64,000 nucleotides of DNA, from assembly GCF_003945595.2 (NCBI RefSeq), contig NW_024104620.1, positions 778,501 through 842,500 of the forward strand, read 5' to 3'. Every line of letters begins with the position of its first letter. The stretch's first letter is position 1. The notes under the pieces are model-generated. The model worked only from the letters and a program-made list of their open reading frames with translations. It did no database searches and was not told the origin of the DNA. This DNA comes from Pipra filicauda. Its lineage: Eukaryota > Chordata > Aves > Passeriformes > Pipridae. This document shows, piece by piece, positions 13,001-64,000 of this stretch. Both the position numbers and the translations under genes were made by a program.

Positions 13001-13889
13001 AAGGACACTGCAGACTTCCTCACACTATTGTTATCTTATAAGAGACTTCTTGTGTCTTGTTTTTTCATGGTTCCATGCACATTTCAGGCAGTTTTTGGTC
13101 TTTCCTCTGTGGGTTAGGAAGAGGTACACAAAAATACAGAGACTGCATGTGGCAGTTGCCACTCAATCCCATCACAACATGTTTGTAAGTCATATTGGAA
13201 ATAGCCCTGTCCCCCCTCTCCTTACCGGCCGGCGAGTGTTTCTCATGGAAGATGGTGTAAAACCCTTCGTGGGCAGCAGCCACGGCCTGGGCTCTGTCCT
13301 GGGGGTCAGGGTAAGGCAGGCTGTGCAGGACCTCCTGCAGGTCGCTGAAGGTGACCCACACATCCACCAGGTCCCCAAAAGCACGGAGGCAGAACTCTGC
13401 ATACTCCACAAAAAGGTTGGCAAAAGCACCGGCTTCCCTCCCTCCGGCCCGCACGGCCACAGCGCCAGGGACACGCTGGTGGTGCAGGACCACCACGGGG
13501 CTGAGCTCTGCAGCAACCAGGGCCTGGAGCAACTCCCTGTAGCACTGCACCTGAGCTTCATCAGGCTCCCTGGCATTCCCCTCGGGAAGGACGCGCGACC
13601 ACGGCAGGAACACTTTGTAGTGCGTCACCCCGATCTCCTGAAGGTGGGAGAAGTACCGGGGCAGCTCCGAAGCCACGAGGTCTTGTTGGCACAGGGAACC
13701 ATGTGCTTCAGCCACAGCAGGGCCCTGCTCCTCCTGGGGCAGCACTTGGTCCCTCAGACCCAGTTTATCTGCCAACTCACTGGGCAGAGGCCCAGCAATG
13801 GCGATAAAATTCCGAGCAAATTCTCCATCTATCCCAAGGCCGGGAGAGACCAACAGAAAGAAGATGAATGTCGTGCAAATCAGCTCCAT
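180..13889 (-). CDS. LCT: Lactase-phlorizin hydrolase (3' end cut by window)
   Basis: Intestinal brush-border beta-glycosidase made of four tandem glycoside hydrolase family 1 (GH1) units. In mammals it splits lactose, phlorizin and glycosylceramides at the enterocyte surface. Coding exons in transcript order: 13226-13889, 12221-12300, 10897-10980, 10367-10469, 9639-9714, 8197-8884, 7193-7838, 4369-5928, 3795-4063, 3018-3308, 1964-2162, 1355-1557, 884-993, 180-314. All are bounded by GT-AG and the phases agree, giving 5,108 coding bases (about 1,702 codons) without a stop. The mammalian protein has about 1,927 residues, so roughly the last 225 (domain IV nucleophile, transmembrane anchor, short tail) lie left of base 1. 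The start at 13889 gives MELICTTF and a hydrophobic signal peptide, and aligns with the mammalian start. Exon layout, including one very large exon of 1,560 bases, matches mammalian LCT as I recall it. Identification is very secure; exact splice positions are my own reading. Confidence 0.97.
655..729 (+). repeat. CR1 LINE 3' end fragment
   Basis: Ends in CTATTCTATGGTTCTATG after AAGGTCCCTTCCAACCCAAA, the classic avian CR1 3' terminus. It lies in an LCT intron, antisense to the gene. Confidence 0.85.
2556..2800 (+). repeat. CR1 reverse-transcriptase fragment (decayed)
   Basis: Plus-strand translation gives pieces like [13 protein letters not shown], then [14 protein letters not shown]. These resemble the CR1 ORF2 reverse-transcriptase segment NYRPVSLTSVPGKI...MENKEVIG. 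It carries stops and is an old insertion in the LCT intron between 2162 and 3018. Confidence 0.65.
3648..3716. repeat. Three-copy 23-bp tandem repeat
   Basis: Three head-to-tail copies of a 23-base unit (3648-3670, 3671-3693, 3694-3716) starting TTAATTACAG and ending CCCAATGT. Copies 1 and 2 are identical; copy 3 differs at one base (C to A). It sits in LCT intron 9. Confidence 0.9.
4369..5928 (-). CDS. LCT: LCT exon 8: GH1 domain III (phlorizin/glycosylceramide site)
   Basis: A single 1,560-base exon encoding the end of domain II, the II/III linker and nearly all of domain III (residues about 781-1300). It contains LPH landmarks in order: [92 protein letters not shown] and YVIENGV. Both catalytic glutamates are present: acid/base E1061 in NEP and nucleophile E1271 in IENG. 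They align with human E1065 and E1273. In mammals this unit hydrolyses phlorizin and beta-glucosides with large aglycones. The residue before the nucleophile is I rather than the mammalian T, which is allowed in GH1. The linker ([17 protein letters not shown]) lacks arginine at the place where mammalian pro-LPH is trimmed. Confidence 0.96.
7193..8884 (-). CDS. LCT: LCT exons 6-7: inactive GH1 domain II (pro-region)
   Basis: Sub-region of LCT, residues about 336-780: exon 6 (8197-8884) and exon 7 (7193-7838). A full-length GH1 fold is readable from [19 protein letters not shown] through [10 protein letters not shown] to the IYISGNGMP segment. The acid/base motif reads HEP at residues 537-539 instead of NEP. 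The nucleophile motif reads GNG at 750-752 instead of ENG, so the catalytic glutamate is missing. Mammalian domain II has the same two changes (HEP and GNG). It therefore served as a folding or pro-domain before birds and mammals separated, and selection has kept it open ever since. An upstream in-frame extension of exon 6 into intron 5 is not coding: the acceptor CCAG lies just above 8884. Confidence 0.95.
9639..13889 (-). CDS. LCT: LCT exons 1-5: signal peptide and degenerate GH1 domain I
   Basis: Sub-region of LCT. Exon 1 (13226-13889) begins with a signal peptide: charged/polar start, then a hydrophobic core FIFFLLV ending near GLG, residues 1-20. Exons 2-5 finish the shortened first GH1 unit, residues about 40-335. 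The unit keeps family-like blocks ([36 protein letters not shown]). The GH1 acid/base motif NEP is replaced by SDL, and no ENG nucleophile motif is present, so the domain should be catalytically dead. The same is true of mammalian domain I, which acts as part of the intramolecular pro-region for folding. Exon 5 ends in the [10 protein letters not shown] block, which matches the human segment closely. Exons 2-5 are only 76-103 bases long, too short to stand out without the splice reading. Confidence 0.93.
9898..10140 (-). repeat. CR1 LINE 3' fragment
   Basis: Starts on the plus strand as CATAGAATCATTGAATCATT followed by TAGGGTGGAAGAG, the reverse complement of the CR1 3' end. It continues with typical CR1 text (CCTCCAGGGATGGTGACTCC, CTGGGCAGC). 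Located in LCT intron 4, in the same orientation as the gene. Confidence 0.9.
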
Positions 13890-13924
13890 TTCTGAGCCTG
13901 CTTCACAAATGGCAATTCCACACT

Positions 13925-13980
13925 ACATATAAGACAGTAGAAGTAATATTTAACCAGAATTATCTGTTACACTGATAAAT
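13925..13980 (-). promoter_or_regulatory. LCT: Candidate LCT proximal promoter (CDX-, GATA-, HNF1-like sites, weak TATA)
   Basis: Read on the minus strand just upstream of the LCT ATG (13889), in order: TTTATC (CDX/GATA-like, around 13974-13979), AGATAA (GATA, 13960-13965), GGTTAAATATTAC (HNF1-like, 13943-13955) and TTATATG (weak TATA, 13925-13931). The TATA position would place the start of transcription about a dozen bases before the ATG, a very short leader as in mammalian LCT. Mammalian LCT promoters are known to be driven by HNF1-alpha, GATA factors and CDX2, so the combination fits intestinal expression. Site matches are by eye; binding is inference. Confidence 0.55.
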
Positions 13981-16108
13981 GTTCCCAGAACTAGCTGACA
14001 TTGGAATTATAACAGACCAGGATTTTTAATCAATAGATAATCAGACCAATGGACGAACACAAAAAAATCTGTCAAGCAATTAGTTGGAGAAAGGTCACGT
14101 GAAAACAGTTTCTGAGGTGCTCAGGTTCCCCCTTAGACTTGAATATCAACTGACATTTTGCTGATACTGCCTCCATTTCAGAGGAAGATAAAGTAAGTAG
14201 ATAATACTTTCCTTCTCCTTTTAGCCTTTTTTTTGGCTTAGGAGGAATCCCAGCACAGCTCTGGCTGCAGAAAACAACCAAAGCAGAGTTACCTGCATTG
14301 CTGGGGCTGGGTGTGCAGGCTCAGGGTGTGCAGGACAGCAGGAAGCACTTTTGTACTTTAATTCTTGAGTGCATAAAGGAAATCTGAGATATGGTATCTC
14401 ACCCCATTGGAAAAGTGGCTGTTAGTGAGAGTTAAGGTAGCTATAACAATAACAATGTGCTTCCTCAGGCCCAACAATATCCAGGAATTCGAATGTCATT
14501 TTATTGCTTAACCCCCAAAAACACAGGCTCTCCCAGCAGGGTGGGCACACTCAGATCACCTGAACTGCTGCAGGGAAAAGGTAACTCAGCCTTGCTACAT
14601 TCAAATACTGAAGAGCTCAGAACATTTACTGCCTAAATACAGAACATGTCTAAATCAACTAACCACAAAATTCTACATATTTATATTGAAATGTCAGATC
14701 CACATGAGACTTATTTTTCTTTAACGATCAGCATTTTCTCTAAAACATACCTGGGCAAGTTATTGCTGTGTCAAGCAATTTTTTCTTTAAGTTATAACAT
14801 AAAATATCTCTCAACATTTGCTGTTACTCAAATAGCCAGTCTTACACAGGGATTGTAATTTCTGTACTTTGACTCTGTTTGATTCCCAGATCATTTTTTC
14901 CCCAGGAAGCCCCGAAGAGCTGTAACCTCGTGCTTACTGTTCTGAAGAGCCACCAACCTTCTTCCCTCCACCTCAGTGTTTGAATAACCAGTTTGAACAG
15001 CAACTTTACAGCACCACCTGGTGCTTATTCCTCAGAACTCAGAGAGAGAACACCCTTCCCAGGCTACAGAACTGGGGAAAGAGAAGCAGAAAAAATACTT
15101 TCTCCTACATGAACAATATTTATTAGCAAACAAAGGCTGAGAGGAGGGGAGAGGGAAACACATAACAGTGACAGACATCTTCCTGACCTTAATTTGAAAG
15201 TAAAGGAACAATATAGAATAACATGAAACTGTTGTTGCAGGGGGGTGGCAATGCTGAATGAAATGTAGCATTTGTCTAAACGTGGTTTATGAAAGAAATC
15301 AGTGGAGAGAAATTCCTGCAGTTGGAGTCAGGGCCCAGTGATGTGACAGTGTTGTTGGTGGTGACAAATATTTATGATACCCTCCATTCCTTAAATACAA
15401 CTGTTATCTTTAATGACATGCTTAGTTAGACCAAGGCATATCTCCTCAGAGTTGGGAGAGACTAAAAGGAAAAACATGACTGCCTTACAGACCACCTCCA
15501 TTTCTAAATCTGCTTCAGAGACAGTTATTTCACACTATTTCTAATTAAAATATATAGCTTTAGTTTCTTTCATGCTATTACAAATTTTCTTAGCTGCTGG
15601 TATCAAGTTGACAAGACAAATATTCAGGTATTTTTAATTCTTAATAGATTTTATAATAATCCCATAGCTTACATTAAAAAACCGAGAACAGCAGAAATTT
15701 AAGTGAAGTTTTCTTATAAAAACACCTAAAACCAGGTTTACAAATATAGTCTTAAAAATCCCTCACAAATGGTGGCAGTTTTCAACTTACAGGTCAAGAC
15801 ATTTAAGATGGGGGTTTCTGCCCTCCTGACTTAAAACCTTGCATTGGGCTTGGCTATTTTCAATTTTCTACTTTACATATGCACATCTTTAGTCCATCTA
15901 AAAAGAAAGAGAAGCAATCAGTTTCTCACTATCCATTACTGGAAGTTAAAAAAAACTTCTTAAAAAGCAGCATCTGTCATCCAGGAAATTTAATCTTTCT
16001 TAAGACATTAAACATTTAGATCGCTACTTGTTCAGCCTCAAAGCACAGGCATAGAAAAACAGCAATCCCACATGTGAGTAACAGCAATCCACTCCCAGTG
16101 GATGAGCT
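13981..16108. other. LCT-MCM6 intergenic spacer
   Basis: AT-rich non-coding sequence between the LCT promoter and the likely MCM6 3' end. I see no exon, no clear CR1 copy and no long open frame that resembles a protein. A second AATAAA on the minus strand at 15119-15124 could be an alternative MCM6 poly(A) signal. Distal LCT regulatory elements would be expected here, but I cannot pick any out with confidence. Confidence 0.6.
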
Positions 16109-16114
16109 TTTATT
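16109..16114 (-). promoter_or_regulatory. MCM6: Candidate MCM6 poly(A) signal AATAAA
   Basis: First AATAAA on the minus strand after the MCM6 stop, about 350 bases downstream. A T/G-rich stretch follows it. It implies a short 3' untranslated region; the other candidate is at 15119-15124. Confidence 0.45.
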
Positions 16115-16466
16115 TATGTGAATAAGAAAAACAATAAAAACATATACCATAAGAAAATCTACTAAATGCAAAATTCCTCTCATTTAAAACAGAAGCACCT
16201 AAATAGCTTGATGATAAAAAAAGCCACTGGGTGATTCTCTTCTTCATCCAGATGATGGCACTAAAATTGAGAATTAATAATGAAACTAATATATAAATTT
16301 AAAAACTTTCCAGGTATGCTCAGTGTGAATGAGCAATCCCATATTACCGACCACACACTGGCACATCCATGGGAATTTAAGGAGTTTGCTGTACAGTAAC
16401 CCCTGCAAGAAAAGAATGCATTTTCCAACTTGTAACCAGTCAGCTCTCCAATGCAGCTCCCAGCCC

Positions 16467-28211
<11,745 letters not shown>

Positions 28212-28280
28212 CCCTGCCGCCGACACCGACACTGTCCCAGCCCGGCCCGGCCCCGACCCGGTTCCCGCCACGCCGCGCAC

Positions 28281-28367
28281 CACGTGGGCCGCGCGCCCGC
28301 CGCGCCGCCCAATCGGCGGCCGCCGTCCGTCAGAGCCCCGCCCCCCGCGGCCGTTTTCGCGCCAAAG
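28281..28367 (-). promoter_or_regulatory. MCM6: MCM6 promoter motifs: E2F, GC box, CCAAT, E-box
   Basis: Within the CpG island just upstream of the MCM6 ATG (28211). TTTCGCGCCAAA at 28356-28367 is a full palindromic-type E2F site. A GC-box-like run GCCCCGCCCCCC lies near 28336. CCAAT (plus orientation) is at 28309-28313, and the E-box CACGTG is at 28281-28286. There is no TATA box. MCM genes are classic E2F targets induced at the G1/S transition, and E2F plus CCAAT plus E-box is typical of proliferation genes. Confidence 0.7.
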
Positions 28368-28498
28368 GCCCAGAGCGGGACCGCGAGGAGGCGGCCCGGG
28401 AGCTCCGGGCACAGCGACTCGATCCCCGCCCGCTGCTGGGCTGGCACACAGAACGGGGGCTGCCCAGGGCTTAGGGCTGTGCCAGAGGAACGCGTCCC

Positions 28499-28960
28499 AT
28501 AGAAACACACAGCCATAGAGCGTTAGGGGGTTGGAATGGACCTTAAAGCCCATTTCGACACAACCCTCCCTGCCCTGGGCAGGGACACCTCCCACTAGAC
28601 CAGGTTACTCAAACCTTATCCAGCCTGGCTTTGATACCACAACCTCCCTCGGTAACCTATGCCAGTGCCTCACCACCCTCACAGTAAAGAATTTCTTCTT
28701 AATAGCTAACCTAAATTTTCCCTTCTTTCAGTTCATATCCATTACTCCTTGTCCTCTCACTAGGCCCCCTTCAAATACTGGAACGTGCTGTGAGGTCTCC
28801 ACACAATCTTCCCTTCCCCAGGCTGCACAGCACCAACTCTCTCAGCCTGTCTCTGTAAGGGAGGTGCTCCAGTACTCTTACCGACTTCATGGCCCTCCTC
28901 TGGACTTGCTTCAGCAGTTCCACATCCTTCTTACGCTGGGGGCTCCAGAACCACAGGTAT
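28499..28960 (-). repeat. CR1 LINE, about 460 bases, upstream of MCM6
   Basis: The longest CR1 copy in the window. It reads from CATAGAGCG...TTGGAATGGACC through CAGGGACACCTCCCACTAGA, TTCCCCAGGCTGCACAGC and GCCCTCCTCTGGACTTGCT to GGGGGCTCCAGAAC. It lies about 290 bases upstream of the MCM6 ATG, directly outside the CpG island. Confidence 0.92.
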
Positions 28961-31900
28961 GGAGGTGTCAGCTCTGGGCGGCCTCAGCAAGGTCTTCAGC
29001 TGCTGTGAAGCTTCCACAGGGCACTGGTTTCCCAGAGAAGAAATCAGCTACAGCAAATGGAGTTAAAACTCCTCTGGTAGTTTCCTCCACTGCTGAGGAA
29101 GCTCAGATCCAGGGAATCCTCCCAGTGTGTGCAGGAAGCACTGGGGCAGCTGCTCACTGACCAGACACTCCGGAGGCTGCAGCTCCAGCTGCTGAAGGAC
29201 TGACCCCAGGCGAAAAGGGTGTAAATTAAGCCAGGTGAGCGTCAGGCTGCAGTCTGGACACTTGGCTCCTTGTTGGCAACACAGGATGGTCGAAGGTAAC
29301 ATGTGCCAAGCGGTGCCATGGCTGACAGCCATTCCCGAATGGCAGCTGCTGGCACACGGTGCCTGCCAGCAGGAACCGCTTCAACATCCATGAAAAATTG
29401 CTTAGAATTGCTCTGCCACCTGCAAAGTCATTAATCTCTGCCTAAAGTGGGAATTTTGCTGTAATTAAGGCAGCTAAGGGCTCCTTTTCAGTTCTGAAGG
29501 CCTTTAAGAAGTGCCAGCAGCACCAGCCTCCTGCAGCACTGTTAGTTCGTGTTACAGTGCACTTGCCATACAGGGAGCAGAGACTGAACTGCAAAATGGT
29601 AAAGAAAATAAGAAACTAGTAGAATTAACTTGGTAACTTTAAAAACACTTGCAGTGAATAAATGCCATGTTTTATGAAATCGTACCAATGTGCACAAATT
29701 GTGAGGCTTATTTTAAAAGAATAATTAATCTCAGGTAATTTCTACTGTTTTTTTTCATCACTTTTCCTCTACCAAAATAATAAAATCTACAGCCTTCATA
29801 TGTGGATAAGTACAATATTCAAAGAAGAAACAGTACATAATTAAAATATGCTTGGACAAGTTGTATACTCTAGAGGTGGCTGTCCAGAAAATACCCTGTT
29901 TTTCCACAGTCTCATTTTTCCAGGCTCTCTTTGTCCAGGAGGAACATGCATGGTGTATGGGATGGAGGGGGACTGTGCACTCCTGTGGCCTAGGCAAAAT
30001 CATTCCACCATATGGGATATGCTGGAAGCCCAGTATGAACTGGAGTCCCAGGCAGCCATGTGGTTCCCCAGTGGACACTGTCAATGTGTTCTCCTCCATC
30101 CCTTTGGCAGCAGAGTGCAGGCCACAGTTTGTTTTCACATGGAGTGGTGCCCAATACACCTGTTACTGACAGGCACAGGGTGGAAGCACAAAGTTTTCCT
30201 GCTTTTCCTCTCCCCCTGTCCCACTGGGCAGGAGCAGGCAGCTGTGTGGTGCCCACCAGGGTTATCCTAGCAGGTGTGGGCAGCCATGGGGAGCCAGTCC
30301 TGCACTCGGCTGCCAAAAGAACAGCCTGAGCCCCCTTTCCTGCTGGGCAGATTTAGACAGCTCAGCGAACACAGATGGATTTTCACAGGAAAATGGTGTA
30401 GTTAAAAACTTCTGAGGCAAACTGAAGCTTTGTGTTTGTTTTGAGCAGATTACTCCCTGGCTACTCCTTACCAAAGTTCTTTATAGTTCCTTAGTTTAAA
30501 AAATGCACTGTTGTAATGACCTTCCGTATATCCTCAAAGAAAATATAACCAAAGCCCATTTTACCTGGTGGAGAGGCAGCAGCCATGGGGACTCCACATA
30601 AACTGCTGAACTTCCTGCAAATTATTGGAAATAAAGGACAATACAGGTTTTACTTTTTTCAGAGTTGCTACCTATCAAAGCAATATAAAGTTCTGAAATT
30701 TCAATTTGCAAGGTTTCAAACAAAGTTCTAAGACTCCCACTAAAGTGGGAGTGCAGCTCCCACTAAAGTATCCTGTTAACACGACATTCGGGACAAATGC
30801 GCTTTGATTTATGATCACAATTATTTTCTGTTAGCTAAGAGAGACTGTATGAAAAGATTCTGCATACAAAGGAATTGGGGCCTCCATCCCAACCCTTGTT
30901 CTTGTGCAGCTCCTGTGAATAAATCAAACTACAGCAGGAGCCTGAATAACTCTTAACAGAATTGGGATGAGTACAGTAGTTACAGCAATGTATGAACAAA
31001 ACTTGCTGCCAAATCTAGAGCAAAAAACAGTCCTCAGAATACTTTTTTTGTTGGCAGGCAATTTAAGTCAGTAATTTTGCTCCTGATTAGAAGGATGAGC
31101 TTCTGAAGTGGAATATATTACCAGTTCTGTATGAACAAAAGTAATTAAATTAAATTCATTCCAGTTGGCTTAGCTGAATAAACAACTGTTTTGAAACTTG
31201 GATTCATCAGTAATAAGTCTGTGATGATGAGCTGTGTTTATAATCCACTCAGCTTTGCAAAGTACAACTGGGTACACTGTAAGATTTTCAAGTTAATAAC
31301 TGGGGAAGATTCCACAGTAAATTAATTACAACAGACTCATAAGCAAAGCTGCAAAGTGTTATTCCTTGAATTGTGTGACTTCTAAACAAAGTTTAACTTC
31401 CACATTTCCAGTACTTTACCTGACTGACCTTTAGTCTGATTGTTTTCTAATGGAGAACTCTTGTCACAAGACATTAAAATTAAGTCTTGTTCAATGGCAG
31501 GTGCAAAAGATGGTTTGCCCTTTTGTGAAAATCTACACAATTTATACACAGCCTGACTGACCTTTCTGTAGCACAGCCAATATGTGACTTCTCTGACATT
31601 TAAAAATCAAGGTAGCAACAACACCACAGACAGTCTGAACCGTACCTCCTACTGAAAGCTTTATCATGGAAAATGTTAAACAAAAATTAAGTCAGGAACT
31701 ACAAATATGTATGAATATTAGATAACTCTACTGCAGTGCCCAAGTAAGGAATTTAATCCTTTGCTCTTTGGCATCCACACTTACAAAAATGTTTTAAATT
31801 TGAAAAACAACTCTCAGCTGCAGCCCACACAAGGAAGTTTCCAAGGCTCTAGTTCCTCTCCATATGCAGGGCACATCCTCTGGGCTGGGAGGAGGAGGAC

Positions 31901-32705
31901 GAGGAGAAGTAGCTTTGTGCATCACTGCAAATTGAGGAGGTTCAAGTAAGTCATTCATTTGAGAAAAAGGATGTCTAGAAAGAATTTCAGAAGTACTCTT
32001 AGAGAAACACCCAATTTCTCTTAATGTACAACAGTTGGGTTGGGGACCCAACTAAAATAAAAAAACCACAACAAACCTGATATAGGCTGGCTTACATAAT
32101 TTCCTTCTTTTTTTCCTTGGTAATAAGATGCATGGAGTCCTTGGTGATTTGTTTTGTTTGTTATTCCAGAGGCTGGATCAGGCAGGAAAACACATGACCT
32201 GCTCTCAAATTCATTGTCCATTAATTTTCTGAGAATATTATATATCCCTTGTGTATTCTGGGAGCATGTATAAACTTCTATCCATTCTCAAATAGTAAAA
32301 TAAAATACAGAAAAAGTCTTCAGCTTGTATACAACTTTCAAAAAAAAAAAGGGGGGGAAGAAGATACAATGAAAATAAATTTAAACTTTAGAGTTATTAC
32401 ATAATTAAAAAAAACCCAAACAAACCTTATTGATTCATTATTATCTTGAGAGAATACAAAGCAAAAAACAGAAAGACAGATTTGCATCTAATTTACTTTG
32501 AGAGATTTATTTCAACCTATTTTCACAATTTCAAACAAAGGTTTCTTGTTAAGAATGTTCTTCTCACCTGCTTCCTACCTGACACTCCTGTAAGTTAACA
32601 GTTGGCTGGTCTCCTCCTGATTTTTAAATTTTATCTTTGAGCCCATACTTCAGAATATTCAATCTTGCTGACATAAGTTAAAAATGCAAAATGGTTATTG
32701 CATAA
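28961..32705. other. MCM6-DARS1 intergenic spacer
   Basis: Non-coding between the CR1 copy upstream of MCM6 and the DARS1 3' end. The longest open frame (plus strand, 29848-30270, 140 codons) has no motif I recognise and no family-like composition. A purine-rich patch (around 31884-31910) and a poly-A/poly-G tract (about 32340-32357) are the only low-complexity features. I see no exon, RNA gene or clear mobile element. Confidence 0.5.
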
Positions 32706-32711
32706 TTTATT
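32706..32711 (-). promoter_or_regulatory. DARS1: Candidate DARS1 poly(A) signal AATAAA
   Basis: First AATAAA on the minus strand after the DARS1 stop (33009), about 300 bases downstream. A second AATAAA lies at 32516-32521. Which is used cannot be told from sequence. Confidence 0.45.
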
Positions 32712-33008
32712 AAAATGTTTAGAAAAATGATACAATTTAATGTGACACCAGAATACTAACTCCAAGTATCACATTTTCATTAAAAACGTGCACAGTTGCC
32801 AATACAAAGAGTCCTGATCTGTTAAAATATTTTCTTTAAATAAACAACTACGGATAAAAAAAAATGTGGCACTTCATAAAGGAGGATTTGTTTTTAATTG
32901 CATATCATAATGCTCAAATCAATACAGGTTCACGAGGAGCAGGGGATATGCTTGCAATCATATCTGTCTGCAGGGCAAATCTTCTCCAACTTTCAGCAGC
33001 AGCTCCTG

Positions 33009-63499
<30,491 letters not shown>

Positions 63500-64000
63500 C
63501 TGAGTCACAGAAAGAAACAAAGATGTTAAAAGTTCTGGTGGTTTTGAAGCAAAACATTTTTCACTTTCAACTTCAAATACCCTGCCAAAATTTAAAATAA
63601 ATCCAAACCATTACTTTTTTGTATCTACAGCATAATCGACGTACTGAAAACTCACAAGATCCCATTTCCTTTCCCAGTGACTTGAACAGGATCAAGGAGC
63701 TTTAACTTGGTTCAATTTAATTTGACTTATACAGCAGGGTCAGGCTGCACTTTAACAACACCAACGCTCACTGCAGTTCACGGATGGCAGAGCCCAGCAT
63801 GACTACACTGGTTTTGATAGGACTTCACTGCACCACCTGCACTTATTAGTCTGAATTTCTGCCACCTAAGGGATGCCTGCCCTGCTCCACTGTGCAACGG
63901 GAGGGCTGGCAGGTTGAACCAGCAAAGCAAAGGCTCAGAGGTGGCAGGGCTGTTCTCTGTACCCACCCTAGGTAAGTAGGGTGAATAGCACCATAAAATA
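63500..64000 (-). other. Part of a DARS1 intron, running off the window
   Basis: Sequence upstream of the exon at 63407-63499. The expected N-terminal coding block (resembling AEDYAKERYG in human) is not found here in any minus-strand frame, so that exon lies beyond the right edge. Confidence 0.6.

Noticed and set aside
12747..13895. 382-codon open frame on the plus strand
   Set aside because: It lies antisense to LCT exon 1 and only reflects the GC-rich coding sequence there; the product has no recognisable domain.
29848..30270. 140-codon frame between MCM6 and DARS1
   Set aside because: No known motif, no splice partner, no codon signal I can support. A transcript or a conserved homologue would be needed to revive it.
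32340..32357. Poly-A followed by poly-G as a retrocopy tail
   Set aside because: No gene-like sequence precedes it on either strand; treated as low complexity.

Overview
This is vertebrate nuclear DNA, and most likely from a bird. Genes are split into many short exons with GT-AG introns. Several intronic and intergenic repeats are CR1 LINE fragments carrying the avian-type 3' end (TTCTATG-like repeats next to 'aggtcccttccaaccc'). There are no bacterial-style operons, no CRISPR array and no phage genes. I did not try to name the species.

The window holds one well-known syntenic block, LCT - MCM6 - DARS1, with all three genes on the minus strand. In transcription order the right end is upstream. 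(1) 33,009-63,499 is DARS1, cytosolic aspartyl-tRNA synthetase. Fourteen coding exons (equivalent to human exons 3-16) are present; the first exons lie beyond base 64,000. (2) 16,467-28,211 is MCM6, a subunit of the MCM2-7 replicative helicase. It is complete in 17 coding exons, 826 codons plus stop, and its start lies in a CpG island with E2F, E-box and CCAAT motifs. (3) 180-13,889 is LCT, lactase-phlorizin hydrolase. Fourteen coding exons are present (about 1,702 codons); the last exons, which carry the rest of GH1 domain IV, the membrane anchor and the tail, lie left of base 1.

I worked out each exon by joining homologous protein segments at splice sites. All junctions use GT-AG and all reading phases agree. 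No stop codon or frameshift interrupts any of the three genes. Between the genes there are about 2.6 kb (LCT start to MCM6 stop) and 4.8 kb (MCM6 start to DARS1 stop). These spacers hold promoter motifs, candidate poly(A) signals and a CR1 copy.

The three genes do not form a pathway; they are neighbours by conserved synteny. The one functional link known from mammals is that enhancers inside MCM6 introns control LCT, so the bird LCT promoter and MCM6 intron 13 are the most interesting non-coding parts. LCT is open and apparently functional in an animal that does not drink milk, which suggests its retained role is on non-lactose beta-glucosides. I found no undescribed biological system here; the findings are modest, locus-level observations.
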